Assembly: GCF_016907895.1 (NCBI RefSeq)
Contig: NZ_JAFBCV010000024.1
Location: 1 to 32,015 of the forward strand
Length of the DNA stretch: 32,015 bases
Source: Shouchella xiaoxiensis
GTDB taxonomy: Bacteria; Bacillota; Bacilli; Bacillales; Bacillaceae_D
Direction of reading: 5' to 3'
This document shows positions 6,925-17,074 of the stretch, in pieces. The position numbers and the translations under genes are program-made. The notes below the pieces were generated by a model. The model had not been told where the DNA came from and ran no database searches. It worked only from the letters and a program-made list of their open reading frames with translations. Positions within the stretch are counted from its first letter, which is position 1, and each line of letters begins with the position of its first letter.

Positions 6925-7296
6925 ATGGTTTTTACATTTTCCGATGATCAACCGATTTTCCGTCAAATAACCGTTCGAATTGCTAACGAAATTGTAAAAG
7001 GCTCGCTAAAAGAAGGCGATCAAGTGCCTTCAACAAATGAGTTTGCAAAAATGATGCAGATTAATCCTGCAACGGCTGCAAAAGGAATCAATTTACTAGT
7101 CGAACAGGAAATTCTATACAAAAAAAGAGGGATTGGTATGTTTGTTGCTGAGGGGGCACGAAAGAAATTATTAATTGAGCGTAAAAATGCTTTTGTTGAG
7201 GCTTACCTAGAACCAATGCTCATTGAAGCAAAACAAATTGATTTAAGCAACGAAGAGATTAAACAGCTGATTGATGAAAGGGGAAACGCTAAGTGA
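6925..7296 (+). CDS. GntR-family regulator, YtrA subfamily
   Basis: 123 residues: an N-terminal winged helix-turn-helix (about 8-78: PIFRQITVRIANEIVKG, GDQVPSTNEFAKMMQINPATAAKGINLL, KRGIGMFV) and only a short helical tail, the layout of the YtrA subfamily, which lacks a large effector domain. ACGGAGG lies just upstream of ATG 6925. Its stop overlaps the GTG of the ABC ATPase gene by four bases. In Bacillus subtilis, YtrA represses its own ABC operon and responds to cell-envelope antibiotics that act on lipid II. The same logic is likely here by context, with the operator near 6877-6904. Confidence 0.92.
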   Translation: MVFTFSDDQPIFRQITVRIANEIVKGSLKEGDQVPSTNEFAKMMQINPATAAKGINLLVEQEILYKKRGIGMFVAEGARKKLLIERKNAFVEAYLEPMLIEAKQIDLSNEEIKQLIDERGNAK

Positions 7297-8156
7297 AAAT
7301 TGTAATGGAAAATGTGCGAAAAGAACTGGAAGGACAGACGATTCTTAAAGATGTAAATGTAACTATTGACCAACCAGGTATTTATGCTGTTCTCGGACCA
7401 AATGGAGCAGGAAAAACAACGATTATGCACTTATTATCAGGATTAGCAAAATGGAGTTCAGGCAGCGTTACGATTAATGGAGAAAATCCGTTTGATAATC
7501 GGGCAATTCTAGATCAAATAAGCTTTATTCAGGAAAGCGATAATTTTAAGCCTACGTTAAAAGTAAATCAATTAATCCAACAAGTTCAGGCCTTTTATCC
7601 AAACTTTGATGAAGCTTTTGTTCACCATCTCTTAAAAACATTTCAGCTGCCTTTAACAAAAAAACTAAGTCAGTTATCAAAAGGGATGACATCAGCATTA
7701 AACATGAGTATCGGACTTGCAAGCCGTGCACCATTAACCATTTTCGATGAACCATATATCGGAATGGACGCGACTGCGCGTAAACAGCTATATGCTGAAA
7801 TTATAGAAGATTACGTAAATCATCCTCGCATTATTTTGTTTTCGACGCATTTTATTGAAGAAACAGAAGACATTTTTGAATATGCTTTAATTGTGCAAGA
7901 GGGAACGGTCCGTTTGTTCTCAAGTTTAGAAGATTTGGGCGAACGTGCGATAAAAGTAACTGGACCAATTGAAGAGATCCAAACACTAGCGATAGAAGAG
8001 CATCAGAAGCTTGCGTACAATGAATTCATGTCAGAAGCACAGTTAAATCTTTACGTTGATGATTCTACATTTGAACCGCCGCGTTCATGTCAAGTCAAGC
8101 CACTTCACCTGCAAGAATTTTTTATTGATTATACTGCAAAGAAAGGTCGTGCCTAA
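7293..8156 (+). CDS. ABC transporter ATP-binding protein, YtrB-like
   Basis: A 287-residue cytosolic ATPase subunit. Walker A is GPNGAGKT (35-42), the Q-loop glutamine is Q80, the signature is LSKGM (128-132), as in the YtrB/YhcG group instead of LSGGQ, and Walker B is LTIFDE ending at D152-E153, followed by the H-loop STHFIEE. The C-terminal 80 residues are the extension seen in this group. The start is GTG 7293, overlapping the upstream gene at GTGA, so translation is coupled. It should pair with the membrane protein encoded from 8158. The cargo is unknown; envelope stress is suggested by family. Confidence 0.93.
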   Translation: MKIVMENVRKELEGQTILKDVNVTIDQPGIYAVLGPNGAGKTTIMHLLSGLAKWSSGSVTINGENPFDNRAILDQISFIQESDNFKPTLKVNQLIQQVQAFYPNFDEAFVHHLLKTFQLPLTKKLSQLSKGMTSALNMSIGLASRAPLTIFDEPYIGMDATARKQLYAEIIEDYVNHPRIILFSTHFIEETEDIFEYALIVQEGTVRLFSSLEDLGERAIKVTGPIEEIQTLAIEEHQKLAYNEFMSEAQLNLYVDDSTFEPPRSCQVKPLHLQEFFIDYTAKKGRA

Positions 8157-8157
8157 C

Positions 8158-8841
8158 ATGAAACAAGTTAAATCACTTATCCAAGTCATGCTTCCTGATT
8201 TGTTCAAATCGTTTACAACTTTCTGGTTCATCTTGCTCGCGATCCTAATTGCTGGCTATATCATTACGTCCATTTTTGCCGCTACCGACGTATTTTTAAC
8301 AACATGGCCATTCTTTGTGATTTGGCTTTCAATTACTATCTTTCAGATCGTAAAAACAGATTTTCATTATGCACTAAAAATGGGCGCAACACGGAAACAG
8401 TTTGCTTTTGCAAGCATATCGATCCTTTTATTTTTAATTGTTCTAGGTGAAGGGGTTCAGCTCATCTATATCAATGCGCTACCAATCGTTGCTGATACTA
8501 TTGGACTTCAAGCAGTTAACCTGTTTACTTGGGCTGAATTGTTTCCTGAGCTTTCAGCTGGGATGGTTATTGCTTATGATTTGATAATCGCTTTCTTTTT
8601 TGGAACAGTGCTGTTTACAATCGCTTGCATTAAATTTCATTTTGGCAAACTTCCAGTGTTTATATTGTTGGGAGCAATAGGGATTGTCATGCTTATTCCA
8701 ACGATCAATCAAGCTGTACTTGATCACATAATCAGCTTACACTATGGGGAAAATCTTTTAACAGTATTCTTCTTACTCATTCCTGCAGTGATTGGTTTAC
8801 TCGTCAGCCAACAAACGCTATTAAAAGCATCGCTTCGATAA
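8158..8841 (+). CDS. ABC transporter membrane subunit of the GntR/ABC operon
   Basis: 227 residues with about six hydrophobic segments (near 20-40, 45-62, 78-100, 128-150, 160-176 and 192-215) and no ATPase motif. It is the likely permease partner of the ATPase encoded one base upstream. ATG 8158 is chosen over upstream in-frame starts because those lie inside the ATPase gene and AAAGG at about 8141-8145 precedes 8158. The segment between helices includes KTDFHYALKMGATRKQF, which resembles the coupling region of ABC-2-type permeases of Firmicutes; this is a loose match. The gene ends just before a strong hairpin. Confidence 0.8.
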   Translation: MKQVKSLIQVMLPDLFKSFTTFWFILLAILIAGYIITSIFAATDVFLTTWPFFVIWLSITIFQIVKTDFHYALKMGATRKQFAFASISILLFLIVLGEGVQLIYINALPIVADTIGLQAVNLFTWAELFPELSAGMVIAYDLIIAFFFGTVLFTIACIKFHFGKLPVFILLGAIGIVMLIPTINQAVLDHIISLHYGENLLTVFFLLIPAVIGLLVSQQTLLKASLR

Positions 8842-8844
8842 AGA

Positions 8845-8877
8845 AAAGCCTACGCTAGATGATCTAGTGTAGGCTTT
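8845..8877. terminator. bidirectional terminator
   Basis: AAAGCCTAC (8845-8853) pairs with GTAGGCTTT (8869-8877), with an inner CTAGAT/ATCTAG stem. It lies between converging genes and can serve both. TTAA repeats (8879-8894) follow. Confidence 0.75.
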
Positions 8878-8891
8878 CATTAATTAATTAA

Positions 8892-9227
8892 TTAATCAGC
8901 AACGCCAAGCGCAATTTTTGCATAACGGGACATTTTATCTTTACTCCAAACCGGGCTCCAGACAATGTTTGTGTCCACCGTCCCAATTTCGCCAAGTTCT
9001 TGAAGTTCCCCGAGCGTTTGCTTAATTTCCGATACGATTGTTCCAGCAAGGGGACAACCCATTGACGTTAACGTCATAACCACAACTGTGTTTAGTTCTT
9101 CATCAAGCTCAATCTCGTAGACAAGACCGAGGTTGACGATATCAATTCCAAGTTCAGGATCGATGACGTTTTCTAACTGAGCCATCACCCGTTCCTTTGT
9201 TTCCAAAATCTCTTGTTCTGTAGGCAT
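8892..9227 (-). CDS. DUF59/MIP18-family Fe-S cluster assembly factor
   Basis: A 111-residue cytosolic protein related to B. subtilis YitW and the PaaD/SufT group, which helps mature iron-sulfur proteins. Visible family marks are DPE (23-25), the IDIVNLGLVY stretch and the cysteine in TSMGCPLAG (C58). The C-terminal WSPVWSKDKMS motif is also characteristic of this group. GGAGGTGAT stands before the ATG. It lies downstream of, and on the same strand as, the SDR-DUF2867 gene with 75 bases between; whether they share a transcript is open. Confidence 0.9.
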   Translation of the reverse strand: MPTEQEILETKERVMAQLENVIDPELGIDIVNLGLVYEIELDEELNTVVVMTLTSMGCPLAGTIVSEIKQTLGELQELGEIGTVDTNIVWSPVWSKDKMSRYAKIALGVAD

Positions 9228-9302
9228 AAAACGATCACCTCCGTATACGTATAATCCTAGTATAAACGGAACTCCTTTTGAGAACCCAATAATCTGCTCA
9301 TC

Positions 9303-10754
9303 TTAGTCTACTAACGGTCGTTTTATCGTTTGCTGTTTGGCAGGACTCATTTTTTCTAAATGCCGTTTAAAAAGATACATGACCCAAATGTGCATCTTGG
9401 CTTGGGTTAATGAGTAAAGCAACCAGGGGAGAGAGGGCTGGAATTCATGAATCGCAATTATACACTCACGCGAATTCGGTATTTGTCTGAACTCCATTCG
9501 TCCACGTCCTGGTTCTTTGTTCATTTTCGCAAATACCCCACCTGTAATATAGTACAATGCACGCTTATCATGGCTACGTTCAGGTGAATACGTAAGTTCC
9601 AATAGTGGCTTATTCAGTAAGTAAATCGTGCTCTTATTCGTCGGATCTGTATCTGTTGTAAGAAACGGCTTCCCGATTTGCGCCAACCATGCTGTGTAAT
9701 AAGCACCTGCCCAAGCAGCATTTTTACCTGGAGGCAGGGTAACACGCTGAACAGAGCGGACGTCTGACACAATTGGTTTGATTTGCTTCTTACTCACTTG
9801 TGGAGATTCTTGTTTTTGTGCTTTTTCTTGATCTTCTTGCTCAATTGCTAACTTCGCTGCTTCTTTAAACGGGATTGCTCCGTAGCTCAGTTCATCATCC
9901 ATTTGCTCAGAATTTGCAACCATCGGATGGACGAGGCTTTCAATTAACGGATAGACCATTTCTTTCGGCGTACCTGTTGTTACCGTCACCCATAGGCGAG
10001 AAAGATTAACGGACATAAAAGGGACGTTTACAAGCTTTCGTTTTTTACCCATTACTTCAGCTGTATCAATCATAATTTCTTTGTAAGTCATCACTTCAGG
10101 CCCACCAATATCAAAGGTTTTACCAGAAACTCGATCATTACCAATACTGCCTTTTAAAGCATACATCACATCATCGAGGGCGACAGGATGTGTTTTTTGC
10201 CTTGTCCATTTTGGTAAAAGCATCATTGGTAATCGGCTAACGAGTTTCTTGACAATCGGAAACGAGGAACCTTTGGGACCAACAATTAAGCCCGCTCTTA
10301 CTGTAGTAACAGGTACACCATAAGCACCAAGAATATCTTCAACTTCTTTCCGACTTTTTAAATGTCTCGATAGCTGTGTTGTATCAGCTGGCATAATGCC
10401 ACTTAAATAGATGATTTGTTTAACGCCATTTTTCTTAGCTGCTTGAGCAAAATTATCTGCCAAAATAACATCCATGTCTTCAAATTTTGCTTGGGTTAAT
10501 TTAGCGGACGGCATCATTGAATGAACTAAATAAACTGCATAATCTGCGCCTGCTAAGGCATCTTCTGCATCCGCTAATGAAAACAAGTCTGCGCTGCGCC
10601 ACGTCACGTTGTCGCTATCTTCTTTTGTTTCAATTGAGCGGGAGAGGGCAATGATATGAGCCTGTTTTTTTAGTTTATTCATTAGATTAGTGCCAATGTA
10701 GCCACTTGCTCCACTTAGGGCGATTACCGGTTTCGTTTTATTATCTATTGTCAT
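9303..10754 (-). CDS. SDR/NmrA-type NAD(P)-binding protein with C-terminal DUF2867
   Basis: 483 residues. The N-terminal part is an atypical short-chain dehydrogenase with the nucleotide motif SGASGYIG (14-21), then VYLVHSM and IIYLSGI strands, as in NmrA/NDUFA9-like proteins. The last ~150 residues (about 335-483) are DUF2867, with the run of aromatic residues near LPWLLYSL and HIWVMYLFKRHL. The linker at about 300-330 is Glu/Lys/Gln-rich. The substrate is not known. The start is set at 10754: AGGAG lies 8 bases before that ATG, whereas the upstream in-frame GTG (10763) begins inside the ribosome site. It is divergent from the NhaC-like gene. Confidence 0.87.
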   Translation of the reverse strand: MTIDNKTKPVIALSGASGYIGTNLMNKLKKQAHIIALSRSIETKEDSDNVTWRSADLFSLADAEDALAGADYAVYLVHSMMPSAKLTQAKFEDMDVILADNFAQAAKKNGVKQIIYLSGIMPADTTQLSRHLKSRKEVEDILGAYGVPVTTVRAGLIVGPKGSSFPIVKKLVSRLPMMLLPKWTRQKTHPVALDDVMYALKGSIGNDRVSGKTFDIGGPEVMTYKEIMIDTAEVMGKKRKLVNVPFMSVNLSRLWVTVTTGTPKEMVYPLIESLVHPMVANSEQMDDELSYGAIPFKEAAKLAIEQEDQEKAQKQESPQVSKKQIKPIVSDVRSVQRVTLPPGKNAAWAGAYYTAWLAQIGKPFLTTDTDPTNKSTIYLLNKPLLELTYSPERSHDKRALYYITGGVFAKMNKEPGRGRMEFRQIPNSRECIIAIHEFQPSLPWLLYSLTQAKMHIWVMYLFKRHLEKMSPAKQQTIKRPLVD

Positions 10755-11038
10755 TTTGGTCACTCCTAGCTAGTATCTTTCGTTTCCAATACCCTTTCCA
10801 ATCTGTTGCTAACCGTCGATTAATATTGAAAAATAGAGGAGAGCCGCTATACAAAAGAGAATGATAACCAATGCATGTTTATTGGAGTAAGAGAATAGGT
10901 CTATTGAATAGAAGATTGTTCAGTTGAAGATAAGAGGGGGGAGAGCTTCCTTTAAAAAATGAATACGCTTTCAAAATCGTTAAAGAAAAGCAGTTATGTA
11001 AAAGCATACGTTGAAGGTATCTGTTCTAAATTTATTTG
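10755..11038. other. intergenic stretch between divergent genes
   Basis: It separates the SDR-DUF2867 gene (minus) from the NhaC-like gene (plus). Apart from the SDR ribosome site at the left and the NhaC promoter starting at 11039, I see only AT-rich sequence. A 27-codon open frame at 10959 runs into the promoter and is not convincing. Confidence 0.5.
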
Positions 11039-11067
11039 TTGACTGCTTGTGAATCATCCGTTACTAT
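11039..11067 (+). promoter_or_regulatory. promoter of the NhaC-like antiporter gene
   Basis: TTGACT (11039-11044) and TACTAT (11062-11067), 17 bases apart, 66 bases before the ATG. No other signal is evident. Confidence 0.6.
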
Positions 11068-11132
11068 AGAGCTTATGATTTTACTTTATTGCATAAAAGC
11101 ATAAAAGCACGAAAGTGTTTTGGAGGTTCTCT

Positions 11133-12509
11133 ATGGAAAAAAAACCGGGGTTTATATTTACTGCTATCATTTTTGCAGTAATGATGACGCTCATCATCAT
11201 TAGCATGTTTGTCTTACAAGTAGCTCCACATATTCCTTTACTTGTTTGTATTGTCATCGTTAGTTTAGCAGGTCTACTGTTAAAAATAAAATGGAAAGAG
11301 CTTGAGGAGTCCATGGTGAAAGGAATTGGTCTCGGAACAAAAGCCATTCTCATTTTATCCTTAGTCGGAATTGTCATTGCGGTTTGGATGATGAGTGGTA
11401 CCGTTCCTACACTATTATTCTACGGCTTGCATCTCATTTCACCAGCGTGGTTTGCGGTAAGTGCGCTGCTTATCTGTATGATCGTTTCTAGCTTTACAGG
11501 TAGTTCATTTACAACGGTAGGCTCAATTGGTGTAGCAATGATGGGAATTGGCATCGCACTTGGTGTTAATCCAGCTATTGCTGCTGGAGCTGTTGTCTGT
11601 GGTGCTTGTTTTGGTGATAAAATGTCGCCATTATCCGATACGACCAATTTGGCTTCAGGAATTGTCGGCGTGGATTTATTTACGCATATTCGTCACCTAA
11701 TGTGGACGACCGTTCCGAGCTTTATTCTTACCGCTCTCATTTTCATTTGGATTGGCCGTTCTCAAGTTAGTGAATCATCAAATGATATACCAGCAATGAT
11801 GACCGCATTAACAGAGTCATTTTCGATTAGCTGGTTAACATTATTATCACCACTTCTGGTGGTGGTTCTCGCTGTGCGTCGTTACCCTACAATCCCCGTG
11901 TTAATAGCTGGGATTGGAAGCGGACTACTAACCGTTGCTATTCTGCAAGGAAATATCTCGATGGGAGATTGGTTTACTGTTATACAGGACGGTTTTGTTA
12001 TCGATACAGGTAATTTAATTGTTAATGACATTGTGAATGGTGGAGGGCTTCAATCGATGATGTGGTCTGTCTCGCTTGTTATTATTGCATTAGCTTTGGG
12101 TGGAGCGATTCAGCGAGTTGGCTTTATTGATACGATCTTACAAGGTCTATCTGCAATGCTCTCATCTAGAGGCAACTTAATAGCTGCGACCGCCGCATCT
12201 TCTATTGGCGTTAACGCAGTAACAGGTGAACAGTACTTGTCCATCTTGCTTCCGGCAAAAACGTATGAAAAACACTATGATTCTTTAAATGTTCCAAGGA
12301 AAAATCTGTCTAGAACGCTTGAAGATGCGGGAACTTTAATAAATCCACTTATTCCGTGGGGCGTCAGTGGGGCATTCTTCGCAAGTGCGTTAGGAGTTTC
12401 GGTTATTGAATATGCTCCATTTGCATTCTTTTTGTTTATCTCACCAGTCCTCACCGTCTTATTTGGCTACCTCGGGATTGGAGTTGGAAAGGTAGAAGCG
12501 AAGTCATAA
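11133..12509 (+). CDS. NhaC-family Na+/H+ antiporter
   Basis: 458 residues with about eleven hydrophobic segments. The hallmark of the NhaC family, CFGDKMSPLSDTTNLAS, lies near residue 165-181. The second conserved stretch, EDAGTLINPLIPWGVSGAFFASALGV, is near the C-terminus. The protein exchanges Na+ (or a coupled organic anion such as malate or lactate, as in MleN relatives) for protons across the plasma membrane, which fits an alkaliphilic or halotolerant host. ATG 11133 is chosen because TTGGAGG (11120-11126) precedes it; the upstream in-frame GTG at 11115 has no such site. It is a single-gene unit with its own promoter and a strong terminator. Confidence 0.93.
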   Translation: MEKKPGFIFTAIIFAVMMTLIIISMFVLQVAPHIPLLVCIVIVSLAGLLLKIKWKELEESMVKGIGLGTKAILILSLVGIVIAVWMMSGTVPTLLFYGLHLISPAWFAVSALLICMIVSSFTGSSFTTVGSIGVAMMGIGIALGVNPAIAAGAVVCGACFGDKMSPLSDTTNLASGIVGVDLFTHIRHLMWTTVPSFILTALIFIWIGRSQVSESSNDIPAMMTALTESFSISWLTLLSPLLVVVLAVRRYPTIPVLIAGIGSGLLTVAILQGNISMGDWFTVIQDGFVIDTGNLIVNDIVNGGGLQSMMWSVSLVIIALALGGAIQRVGFIDTILQGLSAMLSSRGNLIAATAASSIGVNAVTGEQYLSILLPAKTYEKHYDSLNVPRKNLSRTLEDAGTLINPLIPWGVSGAFFASALGVSVIEYAPFAFFLFISPVLTVLFGYLGIGVGKVEAKS

Positions 12510-12513
12510 AGTA

Positions 12514-12551
12514 ACAAAACAAGCTGACCGGTTTAGGTCAGCTTGTTTTGT
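12514..12551. terminator. bidirectional terminator
   Basis: A 16-base stem, ACAAAACAAGCTGACC (12514-12529) against its complement at 12536-12551, with a 6-base loop, between converging genes. The A-rich and T-rich edges suit termination in both directions. Confidence 0.85.
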
Positions 12552-12555
12552 CGTT

Positions 12556-13281
12556 TTAAAACGGATTCGTATTGATTAAGCTTGCATTCTTTATATACAT
12601 TCTTGGATTTAACTTCAGCTGACCAACGATATACTCAGCTAGATCTTCCGGATGCATGTACTGCTCAATCTTACTTTCATCAACAAGGCCTGTATCTTTG
12701 ACAAGATCCGTTGCTACCGTACTCGGTGTAAGAGCCGTCACGCGAATGTTGTTACGACGAACTTCTTGAGCCAGTGACTCTGTTAATCCAATGACACCGA
12801 ACTTAGATGCGCTATAAGCACTTGAACCAGGCGAACCATTTAAACCGCTTGTGGAAGCGACATTAATAATATCCCCTGCATTTTTTTCGATTAATTGAGG
12901 AAGGACGGCGCGCGTCACGTAATATGTCCCCATTAAATTAATATCAATCATTTTTTTCCAATCAGCAGGATCCATTTCCATTAAAGGAGCAAACGAACCA
13001 ATGCCTGCGTTATTAATCAGAATATCAGCAGAACCAAGTTCTCCTTTGATCTGTTCTATTGCTTGGTTTACTTCTTCCGCAGAAGAAACGTCAGCAGCAG
13101 CGTAAGCAACATTCACGTCCAAAGCGCTTATTTCAGCTACTGTACGTTTTAATGTTTCTTCAGATCGAGCAAGGATTCCAACGTTAACACCTTCTTTTGC
13201 TAAACCTAGTGCAATTGCCTTACCGATTCCTTTTCCTGCTCCTGTTACAATTGCTGTTTTTCCTTTTATTACTTGTGCCAT
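12556..13281 (-). CDS. SDR-family 3-ketoacyl-(ACP) reductase-like protein
   Basis: 241 residues, a classical short-chain dehydrogenase. The cofactor motif is TGAGKGIG (13-20); R39 after the second strand suggests NADPH. NNAG is at 90-93, and the active site comprises N115, S143, Y156 and K160 with standard spacing. FabG-like enzymes reduce 3-oxoacyl thioesters, but many paralogues act on other ketones or alcohols. This gene stands alone and outside any fatty-acid cluster, so a general oxidoreductase is as likely as FabG. A GAGAGGAG ribosome site precedes the ATG, and the promoter is at 13318-13347. Confidence 0.9.
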   Translation of the reverse strand: MAQVIKGKTAIVTGAGKGIGKAIALGLAKEGVNVGILARSEETLKRTVAEISALDVNVAYAAADVSSAEEVNQAIEQIKGELGSADILINNAGIGSFAPLMEMDPADWKKMIDINLMGTYYVTRAVLPQLIEKNAGDIINVASTSGLNGSPGSSAYSASKFGVIGLTESLAQEVRRNNIRVTALTPSTVATDLVKDTGLVDESKIEQYMHPEDLAEYIVGQLKLNPRMYIKNASLINTNPF

Positions 13282-13317
13282 TTCAATAAAACTCCTCTCT
13301 ACACGTATCTGAATCTA

Positions 13318-13347
13318 ATTATACAGATCCGCTATCTGCTTATCCAA
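13318..13347 (-). promoter_or_regulatory. promoter of the SDR reductase gene
   Basis: On the minus strand, TTGGAT (13347-13342) and a perfect TATAAT (13323-13318) are 18 bases apart, 37 bases before the start codon. Confidence 0.5.
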
Positions 13348-13494
13348 TTTTCAGCTTTGATCATTCAATAAGTCAGAAAGGTGTTCATTTTCATTCAATT
13401 GTGTCATGATTTAAAAGGAATGTAAGACTAAATAGGACGATGACTAAAACAATCAAGTATACTGGACGTCAATAAAAGAGAAGAGGGGATACGT

Positions 13495-14094
13495 TTGAAA
13501 AGGAGTCTTGCCACGATCTTCGCTTCATGTTTTTTATTATCAGCTTGTCAGTTCTCTGTATCCTGGGGCGAGATAGAAGAGGATGACGCTGTAGCAGAAG
13601 AAAACCCTGTTGAACAAGCACAGCAAAATCAATCGAATGAATTAGAAATGCCAGAACTACAAGTAACACCATACGATCAAGAATTAGGTATTACAATCGA
13701 GAACAATGAATTCTATCAATTAATTGCAAACATGATTGAGAACAATCCCTCAATTGGAACAGCAAATGATTTTTATATGACCACGGTCCACGTTTTAGAA
13801 AATGAGGACAATGAATTTTCAATCTTATTTGTTGCCGTGAACCGAATCGGTGATGCGATTAAAAACATTGACTTTAAATTAGATATTCGCACAACAGATG
13901 GAGAAATCATTTTTGATAACATACCGATTAATCTTCCAGAGCAAGTAGCAGGGGTTATACAGCACAACGGAGCTATTCCCGTCTTTGTTCCAGCAACTGC
14001 AGAACAAATTGAATCATTTAAAGAAGCATCCGCAGAAAATACAACGATGGAATTATTAGATTTTAGCTTTGACATTGAAGATGAGTCACTCTAA
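13495..14094 (+). CDS. predicted lipoprotein of unknown function
   Basis: 199 residues. A short signal peptide ends in the lipobox LSAC (cysteine near residue 18), so the protein should be lipid-anchored on the outer face of the membrane. A Glu/Gln/Asn-rich linker (about 27-55) follows, then a likely beta-rich domain (about 65-195) with DFYMTTVHVLENEDNEFSIL and NIDFKLDIRTTDG. The overall look recalls the immunoglobulin-like modules of Bacillus surface proteins, but I cannot assign a family. The start is TTG 13495 with AGAGGGG upstream. TATACT at 13458-13463 may be its -10 box. It converges on katG across a strong hairpin. Confidence 0.8.
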   Translation: MKRSLATIFASCFLLSACQFSVSWGEIEEDDAVAEENPVEQAQQNQSNELEMPELQVTPYDQELGITIENNEFYQLIANMIENNPSIGTANDFYMTTVHVLENEDNEFSILFVAVNRIGDAIKNIDFKLDIRTTDGEIIFDNIPINLPEQVAGVIQHNGAIPVFVPATAEQIESFKEASAENTTMELLDFSFDIEDESL

Positions 14095-14106
14095 GCAGGC
14101 ATAGTA

Positions 14107-14141
14107 AAACAACCACCGTCGCAGTGACGGTGGTTGTTTTT

Positions 14142-14143
<2 letters not shown>
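14107..14143. terminator. bidirectional terminator between the lipoprotein gene and katG
   Basis: A 14-base perfect stem (14107-14120 with 14126-14139), five-base loop, and T-run to 14143. It touches the katG stop codon. Confidence 0.88.
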
Positions 14144-16379
<2,236 letters not shown>

Positions 16380-16430
16380 CTACTTTTTAAAATTAAAACT
16401 AAAATTATGCATCTTCTAAAGAGTATCAGA

Positions 16431-16445
16431 TGATAATTATTCTTA
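16431..16445. promoter_or_regulatory. PerR-box-like operator upstream of katG
   Basis: This 15-mer (TGATAATTATTCTTA) matches the PerR/Fur-type 7-1-7 inverted repeat TTATAATnATTATAA at 11 of 14 defined positions. On the minus strand it lies just downstream of a TATAAT (16458-16453), where bound repressor would block katG. PerR control of katA/katG-type genes is established in Bacillus; the call here rests on motif and position. Confidence 0.6.
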
Positions 16446-16452
16446 TGTAATC

Positions 16453-16458
16453 ATTATA
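16453..16458 (-). promoter_or_regulatory. -10 box of katG
   Basis: A perfect TATAAT on the minus strand, 86 bases before the katG ATG. No convincing -35 hexamer lies at the expected distance; the surrounding sequence is AT-rich. Confidence 0.45.
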
Positions 16459-16459
16459 A

Positions 16460-17060
16460 TAAAATATAACAAAAAATGAAAGACTATTATTCTTAAAAAG
16501 GATGTCTTTTTTATTTTGATTAATGAAATACCGTTCGTTCAAAGCATTTCTCGTTCAACAATTAAGATGATACAAGAAGAATGAGAAACGAGAATAACTT
16601 AGGTTTTATCGAACGAGTTCCCGAGCAAATAAGATAGGAAGGGGGGTACATTTTTTGTATTACAGCAAGCAAGTTTTAGTAAGCTTGATCGGTCACTAGT
16701 ATTCTACTGAAAGGTGGTAGTGGAGAACTTACGAGTTAAAAACACGTCTACACATTACCCTTATTTAATAACTTATAAACTGCTCTTTTTAGATGATTGC
16801 GAACATGTAAGGCTAAATGAGAAGGAGGGGTGCCGGTAATCCATGCAGATTTTTCATTTAGAATGCTTTTGCGATGAGTATACTAGAAACGATCGCTATA
16901 CTGGCTTAAATTGGTTTGCTCTATTAGCGACAATTTGGTACGATGAGACGATCTGTTTTTATTGAAAAAACTCGAAACCATAGCATATGTAGAAACTAGA
17001 AAAGGTTATCCCATAGCTCTTTATCGTTTGAACATCTCGCATCTTGGTCTTGGAAGAAGG
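16460..17060. other. long intergenic stretch between divergent katG and the NSS transporter gene
   Basis: About 600 bases without a firm gene. Inside are a weak hairpin AAAGAC/GTCTTT (16479-16509), partly inverted CTCGTTC / GAACGAG copies near 16550 and 16615, and a small open frame (16843-16965) listed separately. A candidate promoter for the transporter, TTGCTC (16916-16921) with TACGAT (16939-16944), has 17-base spacing. The length and lack of coding signal could mean a decayed gene or an untranslated RNA; nothing shows which. Confidence 0.4.
16843..16965 (+). CDS. possible 40-residue small protein
   Basis: ATG 16843 to TGA 16963-16965 encodes a 40-residue peptide with four Cys/His-type residues near the start (FHLECFC) and a hydrophobic, aromatic middle (LNWFALLATIWY). 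AAGGAGGGG at 16822-16830 lies 12 bases upstream, longer than usual. The candidate transporter promoter overlaps its 3' end. I recognise no family. It may be a chance frame; it is listed because of the strong Shine-Dalgarno sequence in otherwise empty DNA. Confidence 0.22.
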   Translation: MQIFHLECFCDEYTRNDRYTGLNWFALLATIWYDETICFY

Positions 17061-17074
17061 AGACACACAACATC

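Noticed and set aside
8056-8157. Longer N-terminus for the ABC membrane subunit
   Set aside because: It lies inside the ATPase gene in another frame and has no ribosome site; ATG 8158 is one base after the ATPase stop.
10959-11042. 27-codon frame after an AGGGGGGAG sequence
   Set aside because: It is very short, 10 or more bases from the purine run, and ends inside the NhaC promoter.
16700-16760. Possible T-box-like GGTGG sequence before the NSS transporter
   Set aside because: The conserved T-box core AGGGTGGNACCGCG is not present and no matching terminator/antiterminator pair follows.
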